Shown: positions 14,001 through 26,000 of the stretch, piece after piece | Layout: each line of letters begins with the position of its first letter | How positions within the stretch are numbered: position 1 is the first letter of the stretch | Assembly (NCBI GenBank): GCA_964019695.1 | Contig: OZ026522.1 | Coordinates: 63,883,811-63,947,810, forward strand | DNA: 64,000 nt | Direction: 5' to 3' | DNA from: Loripinus fragilis | Lineage: Eukaryota; Mollusca; Bivalvia; Lucinida; Lucinidae | The notes under the pieces: generated by a model | Databases searched by the model: none | What the model saw: only the letters and a program-made list of their open reading frames with translations | Told to the model about the DNA's origin: nothing | Position numbers and translations under genes: made by a program

Positions 14001-17000
14001 ATTTTGTAGGGACTCATTGTTTTGTGGATTCGACTTGCAAGCATGTCAAGTACCAAAACAATTTGTCCCTCAAAATACATCTCCAATAAAATCTAATGAC
14101 CTATAAATACAACTTGATTCTATTATCTTGCATAGAGTTCTTTGTGTGAAGCTGTTTAAAGCCGCAAAAATCCATGTTCAAATCATGAGATTCGCATGCT
14201 GTTTAAACATGGTTTTTAATTTGATAAAGCCTAAACGGGGTCCTGATATTTTTGCATTTAACGTTACACGGGAAAGCATTGTGGCCTTGACTGGTCAGTT
14301 TGCAGATGCTTTTGTTTGCAAAAAACTTTGTCACCTCGTCTATGACGTGGTGATGTATGGATGTTTTTGAAAGTTTGTCGCTGACACCATTTGTTTAGAG
14401 AAATCCAGTGTAAGAAAAGGGATTTTTTTTTGTTAAAGTGAGGTTTTTAGTGTGGTTTCCGTTGAAATCAGGTAAAATATGCAAGAATAGCAATCACACA
14501 TGTGTTTGTTACATTGCATTAAGTCTTGCTGGGTCTCTCGGCGATGATTGGACACTGCCTGATGGCTTAACTTTCTTGGGACCCACAAAATGTCAATGCA
14601 TGAAAAAAACATGTGTGATCCCTATATAACATGAGTGAAAGTTTTCAGGATTATTCCTGAATTCAGGATTTTGAGGCTGACTTTCCACAGAAAGTCAGCC
14701 TCAAAATCCTGAATTATGCAGATTCTTATGGCTTCTTTGATTTAATCTCAGATTGACCATTTAAAGCTGCATAGTCTGTGTAACTTTTGATCTTTTAATT
14801 TTTGAACTAATGTTTATATTTTTCAAGAACACAGTAAAATGACTAAAATTCTGGTAAACATTTTACCAATTTCGTAAATCTTAACAAATAATCAGTATCA
14901 AAACAACAGCATTTATGTTAAAATTAACTGTCTATAACTATTGGGGGGACGCAAATAATTACCAACAAGAGAAAAACACACCTGTTTTATAAGATAATTC
15001 ACTTTTCCGTGCAGTTTTCAGCTATAGTGAACAGATTTATTGTGAAAACATAACTTAATTCTACTTTTACAAATGATTTAAAAAGAAAATAAATTTTTTT
15101 CGAAAAATGTTCTTAGTTGCAGACTTAGTCTCTTTAAACTTGAAATTGTTGATATTTGTAGGCATACTGCATGTTTTAAGATTTGATTTTCAAAAGTTCA
15201 GGATTTTGGAAATTTTGAACTTTTGCCCATGCTATTATAGAAGAGTACAGTAAGTAATTTGATATTTATTTCAGAATAATCTAGTCAACAACTTAAAGCT
15301 TCTATGTCTGATGTCTCTCACCAATGATGGCATTCCAGCTAGAGATTACAAGTCGTTGAAAACACAGTTTATACAGGTACCACAAATCTGTCCTCATATG
15401 CGGATCCAGAGGGGGGGACAGGGGGTCCGGACCCCCCTGAAAAATCACAAAAATTTAGGATTTTTTAGCAATACTGCTCCGGATCACCCTGGCTACCAAG
15501 ACAGCATTCAATGTTGGGCCAACATCGGCATGCCAGCGAAACGTCATTTAAATGGTGTTTCGCTGGCGCACCCATAATCATCAACTAAAATAAAAATTGT
15601 TGTCAAAGTTGGACCCCCTCTGGCAAAACTGTCTGGATCCGCACATGGGCCTTAAAATTTGAATGAGTCTGGTTGACTACTGTAGTATAGCAAGGGTCCA
15701 GCTACTTAAAACATGACATTATGCAAAAGGTTTAAACTTAAGAAACTAGTTAATGTGAAAGAAGGGAGTGAGAAATATACATACATACAATTTACACAGG
15801 TGTTAAGCACATCCAAATATTGGAAATGTATATGAGAGGCATTGATTTGAATCATTGCTGGAGTCATACAGTTAGTAATGTCTGTTATCTTTCTGTTTCA
15901 ACAGAAGTAGCAGTTAATATTCATTACATGTCATAATGTTGATAGAAGGGTGTGCTGATCTTTTGAATTTGTAGAGGCGAACTGACGAAAAGAGGTGGTT
16001 TATTACAGAGGAGTAACCAAGAGATGTCAGTTAGGCGAAGGTGGTCTATCAGTGTATCATTGCATGACTAAAAGAAACATGGACAGCGCAATATGGTTAC
16101 AAATCCAGCAATATATTTAAAGACCGCTCTGCTAAGCAGAATTTAGCAGGACTTTAGTTAAGAGTGCTTAACAAAATTTTAATTTTCTTATTTCTCAACC
16201 GAAACATATGTTGTGGGTACTCAAAAGAACCGTCTCAATGAGACGGTTCTTTTGAGCACCCAAAACATATGTTTAAACTGATGGGTAAGAAAATATTAAC
16301 ATTTTTATGCTGAAATTTTTTGTTTATCTAAACCTGTGATTTTAGTCTTCAATCAATCTTCAAGCAGTCATCAGTCTGCAAGCAGTCTTCTAACAGTCTT
16401 CCAATAAGCCGCAATAAGTCATAGTTTAGTCTGCAGTTTGGTTTTGTTTGGCGGAATCAGTTCGCGCTATGTTATTCAGAAATGAACATTTAGTTTTGAG
16501 ACTTTGGTGCCTGCTGTTTTGGCTTAGCAATAGAGAGCCTGGCGCTTGGAATCTTTTCTTTTGGGCTCGGTGTGAGAGCTGGCCGGGACTGGCCTGGAAT
16601 GGGAGAGACTGTGTCACTTGCGGGGACTTGGTGTTGAATAAATGTTATTGAACTAGTATGATGTGTTGAGTAATGAGCCCCTAGCAACCCCGACTAGGCT
16701 ATGCAAAACTACCTGATGAGGTGTGTAAAAGTTTATAATGGAATGGCAAATAGTGAGGTCAGGAGCAGTCAGATCAGGGTTTGCACTATTTGCTGAAGTC
16801 TATCTGTCCAAATATTTAGGGTATTTTTTGCCCACCTGTGACATGTGATTTCCAACAATGTGGCATTTTTACAAGTGTAGACTCAGGCAAGTCTGTGCAG
16901 CCTCCTTTTAAGCTAAGAAACTCCAAATGATGTTCAGTCAGTAGCTTAACAGTCATAGAATATTCAGGCGACTAGCAAAGGCTCTGATCAGACTGCACGT

Positions 17001-20000
17001 ATGTGCAGGCTGATCTGAGGCTTTGCTGGTAACACATACCACATTGTTGGAAATCCCGTGCCATGCTTATAACAGGGTGCGATATAGGAGTTCCAATTTC
17101 TGTCCGTCTGTCATTCCGTCAGTCTGTCCGTCAACTTTTGTAACAATTAATTTCTCAGTACCTATGATGGCTAGGATTATGAAACCTTGCATAGTAATTT
17201 TCCTTGACGTGATCTACAAGTATGCATATTGACCCAGTACCCTTGACCTACATTTCACGCTCCAATGACTTCAGAATTTTATGTTGCGACGTAAAATACT
17301 AATACGTGTTTCTCTGTAGCTATCATGGCTAGGATTATGAAACCTTGCATAGTAATTGTCCTTGACATGCTCTACAAGCACGCAAATAGACCCAGTATCC
17401 TTGACCTACATTTCATGCTCTATTGCTTTTCAGAAGTTTACGTTGTGACGTAAAATACTAAAGTGTGTTTCTCTATAGCTATGATGGCTAGGATTATGAA
17501 ACCTTGCATAGTTATTGTCCTTGACATGCTCTACAAGCATGCACATAGACCTGGTATCCATGACCTACATTTCACGCTCGATTGTCAGAATTTATGTCAT
17601 TACGTAAAATACTAAAGTGTGTTTCTCTTTAGCTATAATGGCTAAGATTATGAAACCTTGCATATTAATCATCCTTGACTTGATCTACAAGCACACACCT
17701 TGACCCGGTCCCCTTGACCTACATTTCACCCTCCATTGACTTGTCAGAATTTTACGTAGAGTATACTTTGAATGTGTGTTTCTCTCTACCTATGATAGTA
17801 TGGATTATGAAACCATGCATAGTAATCATTCGTGACATACTCTACAATAAGGCAGCTTGATGCGGTACCCTTGACCTACATTTTACGCTCCATTGACTTT
17901 GTCAGAATTTTACTTTTAGTAAAATACTTGTGTGTTTCTCTCTACCTATGATTGCTAGGATTATGAAACCTTGCATAGTAATAATTCGTGACATACTCTA
18001 CAAGCATGCACCTTGACCTACATTTTACACTCCACTGACTTTGTCAGAATTTTATGTCGAGTGAAATACTAAAGTTTTAAAGTTGGGGACTGATTGATTA
18101 AGTTAATGTGTTACATCACAGTCAATTATTTTTAGCTCACCTGAGCCGAAGGCTCCGAGGTGAGCTATTAGTATACCAGTGACTCCGGCGTCCGTCGTCC
18201 GTCGTCCGTCGTCCGTCGTCCGTCCGTCCGTCAACATTTTCAAACATCTTCTCCTCTGAAACCACTGGGCCAATTGAACTCAAATTTCATATGGAGACTC
18301 CTTAGGATGGGGGAACGAAAGTTTGTTCAAATGTTCCTGGTCACATGACCAAGATGGCCGCCATGCCCATATATGGTAAAAACCCTTTAAAAATCTTCTT
18401 CTCCAGAACCAGAAGGCCGATGACCTTGGGACTTGGTATGTAGCATTGGGGATGTGGGGCCTACCAAGTTTGTTCAAATAATGATCCTAGGTTGACCTTG
18501 ACCTACTTAACGTCAAGGTCAAATTTGCTCCCTAATAGATTTAAATGGGATTTTTTTTTGAAAAGTTGATTTTTTGAATACTGTTAAAGCCAAAGTGATT
18601 ATTCTCACTTGATATGTTGAAACTAATGAGACAATGGCTATAAATAAGTTTCAAAGGTCAAGGTTGACCTTTGCCCTTTCAGCCAAGGTCGCTCATATTG
18701 TGGTCCAATCAACATATTAAAACATAGTTTTCTCACAAACCATTGGCCCAATTGAGCTCAAATTTTATGTGAAGACTCCTTATGATAAGTCAGCCAAAAT
18801 TTATACAAAATATTTTGGTCACATGACAAAGATGGCCGCCACGCCCATATATGGTAAAAACCTTTTAAAAATCTTCTTCTCCAGAACCAGAAGGCCAGTG
18901 ACCTTGAGACTTGGTATGTAGTATTGGGGATGTGGGGCCTACCAAGTTTGTTCAAATGATGATCCTAGGGTGACCTTGACCTACTTAACGTCAAGGTCAA
19001 GTTTGCTTCCTAATGCATTTGAATGGGAAATTTTTTGAAAAGTTGATTTTTTGAATACTGTGGATGCCAAAGTCATTATTCTCACTTGATATGTTCAATC
19101 TAGTGTCTATAAATAAGTTTAAAGGTCAAGGTTGATATTTGACCTTTCAGCCAAGGTTGCTTATATTGGAGTCCCATCAACATATTAAAACATAGTTTTC
19201 TCAGACAATTCTTGGCCAATTGAAAGCAAATTTCATTTGACAACTCCTTTTGACTGGTTAACCAAAACTTATACAAACTGTTATGGTCACATGACTAACA
19301 TGGCCACCATGCCCATATATGGTAAAAACTCTTTAAATCTCTTCTTCTCTGGAACCAAAAGGCCATTAGCTTTGGGACTTGGTATGTAGAATCGGGGATG
19401 TGGGCCCTACCAGGTTAGCACAAATGATGAATCTAGGTTGACCTTGACCTATTTTATGGGCAAGGTCAAATTTGATTCCTAATGCATTTACATGGAGAAA
19501 ATCTTAAAATGTTCATTTCTATAACTGAGCCAGCCAAATTCATAATAGTTAAACCTATTGCGACAATGGTTTATTACTAGTAAGTACCAAATGTCAAGTT
19601 GACCTGTGACCTTTGATCCAAGGCCACTCATTTGGACTGCCACATACCTATCTAAACATTTTTTTCTCAGAAATCACTGGGCTCTTTGATGGATTATTCA
19701 TTAGATTGTTTAGGTCACTTGACCAAAATGTGTATGGTAAAAACAAAATTTGTTCCATTAAAAGCTGTAGTTGACCTTGACCTATTTTAACATTATTAAG
19801 GAGATCAGGTGAGCGCCTCAGGACCTTCAGGTCCTCTAGTTTTGTAATATCAGGGAGTTTCCGCCAAGCAATGAAAATAAAGTGAACTCCTCATGACAAT
19901 AATTGGCTAATTACATCTAGTCTAAAGGAATATTTCTTCACAGTTTTGATACTTCTTTCTGTTATCTTTGCCGCCATATAGACACAAAGCAAATCAACAA

Positions 20001-23000
20001 TACATACAGAGCATATGTCATTTTCACACTTTTCACACTTTACTATTGCAGTGACCCTAGGCTCAAGGTCAAGGCCAGGGATGGCAGACAAAGGAGTGAG
20101 ATAGACCAAATTCCATCATTTTTTGACTTCCTCTTCTTAAAAGTAGGCCATTCGGAAGAAGATAGGAATTAGACCAATTTGTCTTCTTACAAGTTAATTT
20201 TCAATTTTTTTAACTCAGAGTCATGGATTTGAGCAAATGATCACATTCTTCAACTTACACAAGATTGGGTTGCTACGGGAACAAGACTCTGGCACAACAT
20301 CGGCAGCGAAAACTTTCCCTGGTATGGCAGCTCTGGCGAAAAGTAGCTCTTTCAAGAACTTGAGGAAGAAACTAAATTTGGTAGGTGGTAGAGTATTTTT
20401 TTATAGAGGATCTTATATGAGTGCTCATGTTTTATTGAATTTATTTAACGAGTTGGGGAAAAGAGATAAAATGCAAGGCTTGCCGAGCATTTATCTTTTT
20501 TTTCGCAACGAGTTTAATAAATTCAATAAAACATGAGCATGAATGTTAGATTCTATTTATTATATGACAAATACTTTGAAATCTTATTTCTGGCGTAAAA
20601 ACATTATAATTTTGTCATTATGATCCCAACGTTGTTATGGACGTCATAACGTTTCCCGTATATCTATAAACCACTAGTGGTTTATCGATTTTATTGCATG
20701 GCATTATTTCACTCCCTGACGCGACGTCATATGATAAATAATGCATCACATGAGTGGTTTCACAAAATATAGGGTTTCTTAGCAATATTGGTCTGGATCT
20801 CCTAGAAAATCACAAAGCTATCAATCAGGCATTCAATGTTGGGCCATAATAGGCCCACCAGCGAAACGCCATTTAAATGGCGCTTCGCTGGTGGGCTGAT
20901 GATGACCCGTTTTTGTTGATATTTTGGTCCTCTCTCACCTCATCACCTAAAAAAAAGAAAAGAAACATTATCAAAGTTGGACCCCCTCTGACAAAACTTT
21001 CTCAATCCACGCATGCATTGCCTGAGTAATTAATTTATTATAGATAATTATCAGGTTTTGTAACAAACACTCATTTACTATTTAGTAAATGGTTTAAAAG
21101 ATGATATTCAAACTTTGGGGGTGAGTTTGACATTTATTCATCAAGAAAAGCAAAAAAGGTTTATCATATGATGTCGCGTCTGGGAGTGAAATAACGCCAT
21201 GTAATAAAATCTATAAACCACTTGTGGTTTATAGATTTACGGGAAACGTTATGACGTCCATAACAACGTTGTGTACATAAGGACAAAATGATAACGTTTT
21301 TACGCCAGAAATGAGATTTCAAAGTATTCTTTATGTCATATGATAAATAGAATCTAACATTCGTGCTCTTGTATTATTGAATTTATTAAACTCGTTGCGA
21401 AAAAGAGATAAAATGCTCGGCAAGCCTCGCATTTGATCTCTTTTCCCCAACTTGTTTAATAAATTCAATAAAATATGAGCACTCATGTAAGATCCTCTAT
21501 ATATTGCATGAGGGGCATAGCCACTGAAATATACATTTTCACTTCACAAAATGAAATAAATGTCATATTCAAGACAAAAATTTGAATATTCTTTTGGCTC
21601 AACTAAGCATGAAGTGCTCAACTAAGTGCTCAAAGTAAGCTCATGTGATCAGTCTACATCCATCATCCTTCATATAATGTGCCTTGTCAACAATTTGCTT
21701 TAATATGACAACTCAATACCACTGGGCCAGTTCAACAAAACTTCACAGGAATGTTCTCTGGATGATTCTTTACAATGATAGCTAAACAAATATGATCGGT
21801 AAAAAACATGACAGCCAGTGGATGTGGCTTATCTCGGTGAGTAAAACTCTAAAATCTCTATTAAAAGCAGGATCAGAATACAAAATAATTGGGTAGACCT
21901 TCAACAAAACTAGCTCTGTCAAAATATAGACACCAGAGGGCATTGCAAGTTTCCTCTATAAAACCTATATAAGTAATATTAGCATCTTCTCTGAAACCAA
22001 CGTTTAGAAATGAAAACAATATGACTGAAATTGTAACTAGGTCACTCTACAAAAAATCTGAAATGAATTTGATCCATCAAAAAGCATGGCCACCAGGGGA
22101 AGTGGCTTCTCGCACTTACCAAAATTTGGAAAATATTCTCCTCTGAAACGGTTTGTCAAAATTCAAAATAATTGGGTTGAAATGATTACTGGATGACCTA
22201 CAAAAATAGCTAAAATGAATGTGACCTATCAGAAACATTGCCGGCAGGGGCCAGTCTTCCTTATGTACCTATAAAAGAAACTTACAGCATTTTCTCCTCT
22301 TGAACCAATGGTCAGATTTGAAAACAATTGGGTATAATTGGCCACTAGGTGACCCTCTACAAAAACAGATCAAATGAAGTTGATCCATCAAAAAACCTAG
22401 CTACAAGGGGTTGTATGCCTTATTGTGGTAGCAAAAACTTTAAAAGTCTTCTCCTCTGAATTCAAAATAATTTGGTAGATAATTATCTACAAAAATGCTA
22501 AAAACTGTTTTCATTTCTTGAAATACATGGTCACCAGGGGAAGGCAAGTTTGGCTCATTAACCTGCATCAAAAACTTAAAACATCTTCGCATCTGAAACC
22601 AATGCAGAGGTGTAAACATCCACTCGCCGGCTTGCATTGGCGAGTAAACTTCGGATTCAGTCAAGTAAAATAAGTGCCAAGCTTACCCTTATGGGCGAGT
22701 GCACTTTCAGACATTGTAAAATGCATTTTAGCCTCAGAAAAGACAAAAAAAAAAGTAAAACAAAGATTGTCGATCTTTTACTTTGTGAACTGGAAGTTTA
22801 TATCTGATTGTTACAACTAGGCATGTGCGTTTTCTGACTGATAACAATTAATCTCCCAGGAGCAGTGTTTCAGAAGAATTTATTCGCAGAACCCCGCTCT
22901 ATGGGGAGTTAGACGATGGAGGTTGACGGAGGTCTTCTAAAATGGCGGGTGGATTTCAGACATTGAGTACGTTTTTTAGCTCACCTGTCACGTAGTGAGA

Positions 23001-26000
23001 TGGTGAGCTTTTGTGATCGGTCTTCGTCTGTTGTCCGTCGTTTTGAAATAATTTCACACAAATTATCCTTGGGTGGCCCTCTACCAAAATTGTTGGTCCC
23101 TTGCATATCTAGGTCACAGAGGCTTAAAATGGATCTTCGAGATGAAAGCTTTAAATATCTTCTTGTCTGAAACCAGAAGGCCTGGAACCTTGATATTTCC
23201 TATGGAGCATCACCTAGTAGACCTCTACCAAGTTTGTTCAAATTATACCCCTCGGGCTGAAAATGGCCTCGCCCCGGGGTCACATGTTTTACATAGGCTG
23301 ATATAGGGAAAATGTGAAAAAATCTTCTTGTCTGAAACCACAAGGCCTAAAGCCTTGATATTTGGTATGTAGCATCACCTAGTGGACCTCTACCAGGTTT
23401 GTTCAAATAATGTCCCTGGGGTCAAAAATAGCCCTGCCCCGGTGGTCACATGTTTTACATAGGCTTATACAGGGAAAACATGAAAAAATCTTCTTGTCTG
23501 AAACCACAAGGCCTAGAGCATTGATATTTAGTATGTAGCATCACCTAGTGGACCTCTACCAAATTTGTTCAAATAATACCCCTGGTGTTAAAAATGGCCC
23601 CTGCCGGCGGTGACATGTTTTACATAGACTTATATATTGAAAACATGAAAAAATCTTGCCTGAAACCACAAGGCCTAGAGTCTTGATATTTGGTATGTAG
23701 CATCATCTAGTGGAACTCTACTGAGTTTGTTCAAATTATACCCCTGGGGTCACAAACGGCGCCGCCCCCAGGGGTCACATGTTTAACATCTATAGGCTTA
23801 TATAGGGAAACCATGAAAAACTCTTCTTGCCTGAAACCACAAGGCCGAGAGCCTTGATATTTGACATGTAGTATCACCTCATGGACCTCTACCACATTTG
23901 TTCAAATTATGCCCCTGGAGCCAAAAATGGCCTGGCCCCAGGGTCACATAGGCTAAATAGGAAAACATGAACAAATCTTCTCATCTGAAACCACAAGGTC
24001 TTTGATTGTAGCATCACCTTGTGGACCCTCTACCAAGTTTATTCATATTATGCCCCTGGGGCCAAAAATGCCCCCCCCCCCCAATATAAAATTAACTTTT
24101 TCAGAATATGGTCATGTTGCATATCAAATTAAAGGGAATACAGTTTGCAATAACATATTAGCAAATATTTTGGGGTCAAAAGGTTGATTTAGATTCTTTT
24201 CTGAAAGTAGTCATGTTGCATATTCAAATTAATTAGAATGAAGCATAACCATGCAAGCAAATGTTTTGCCCTTCTACACACCCTTGACTCCTGTATGGGG
24301 ACAAAAGGTAAAACTCTTTTTTTCTGAAGAAGGTTATGGTGCACATCACATTTTGCAATTAAAATGTTTGACATTATGCACACCCCTGGCCTTTTGGGTT
24401 GGGTAAAAAGGTCAGACATTGAATTGTGGAGATAAGTATTATTTGATTGAACTTAGTGACTTGATAGGCTTTCGTTATGATCTGAGTGATACCCAAGATG
24501 GATTTAAGCGTTGGAGAATGGGAATTATATTTTGTGGTAAACATCCTCTCCTCCTGACAAGGATTCAGGTGAGCAATATCCAGGGCCAATGGGCCCTCTT
24601 GTTTTTTGTTTTTTTGTTTCAACACTGATTGTTCGTAAAATGTTACAGTGAGATATTAGGTCTCCTATTTGCAAAAAATCAGGGGGAGGTGTATCAATAT
24701 GATACATATATGATAAATTCTTAAGGGCGAGTGATAATGTCATAAGGGCAAGTGGGATTTCCCCCCTACTAGTCCTGCAGGGCGAGTGAGTAAAAAATAA
24801 TTTTACACCCCTGCATTGATCAGAGCTGAATGGCCGCACTGAAATAATTATCACAAGGTATGTATGTATGATTTGATTCTTTACATCCCATCAACAAACT
24901 TTCAGTTAAACAGGGAGGGGTCTTCCTGGGTTGAACCAGTAATAGGCTAAGATAAATGTGTCTTGCTTAAGGACTACAAGGCAGTGACGCCGGTGAGGCT
25001 CAAACTCGCGGCCCCTCGGTCTCAAGTCAAGAACTCTACCACTGAGCCACTGTGCTCCCTATTATCACAAGGTGACCTTCTATAAAATGAAGCTAGGGAA
25101 ACTTAAAAATCCTATTGCTCTGAAATGGTTGATTAGAATTCAAAAGCATTTGTCAGAAGTTGTCACTGGGTGACTTTCTATGAAAATGGCTTAAACGGAT
25201 TTGATCTGTTGGAAATAATGTCAACTGTGGTTGTTGCTAGTTTCAAACGGATACCTATACAGGAGGTAATAAACTCAGGTGAGAGATTTAAGGCCACTTG
25301 GCCCTCTTGTTAAAATATACAACTTTGAAGAGTAAAATACTTACTCAGCAGAAGACACAGCTGAAAATGTTATCTGCTGGTGTCATCTGCCATTTTTCAC
25401 ATTCATTACAGATTTATTTTAGATAAAATGCTAGTAGTATGGCACTAGATCAGACTGCTACATGTATAGCAGTCTGATCTTAGTCCATACTCGATCAAAA
25501 CCGCTTCAGCCTAATCTGTGTAATTAGACCTTGGATGTACATCAAGGGTCTACTTTGATAATGTGACGCTGACATCACAGAAACCATGTCAATACAATAA
25601 CAAGTTTGATTGCAGCGAAACAACCAGTTTCAACATTCCACAAGATGCTATAAATGAAGTTTATGTTTTTTCAATAAAATATTGCTATAGTCATATTTTA
25701 TTGAAAAAACAAAGTTCATTTATTCTGTTGATAAAAGGTTTCAGGTAAGCAGAATAATGGATTTTAATGGAGTTGAACCCACATGCTACAGATCTAATTT
25801 CCTTAAGCCAGTTCTGGCTAACAAACTGCAGCTTTTCCATACATTATACTACGCTTTACATACATCCGAGGCTTGATTCTGAAATTGGGCCAAGATTTTG
25901 CGATTGGAACCATACTGTTTTCTATTGGAGCTTTCAGAATGACAAAGCAAACAATTATTAAGTCATCAATGGCAACGAAATTGTAGATTTATGGCGGCAA

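Larger units (their letters stand above)
21592..25309 (+). mobile_element. HLE-1-related element, interrupted by two insertions
   Basis: Has a decayed 5' start (TTTTGGCTCAACTAAGC). Its core repeats TCTCCTCTGAAACC...GGTCAGAATTCAAAATAATTGGG with AGGTGACCCTCTACAAAAA and CATGGCCACCAGGGG. The 3' end is CTCAGGTGAGAG (25274-), then the hairpin AAGGCCACTTGGCC and CTCTTG next to T. The core is split at 22605-24813 by a hAT-like element and at 24860-25060 by SINE-1. A fragment of the same core lies at 39738-40188. Confidence 0.6.

Noticed and set aside
20237..20536. 99-codon ORF continuing past exon f
   Set aside because: The part after 20380 is intron and MITE-D sequence; the GTAGGT donor fits.
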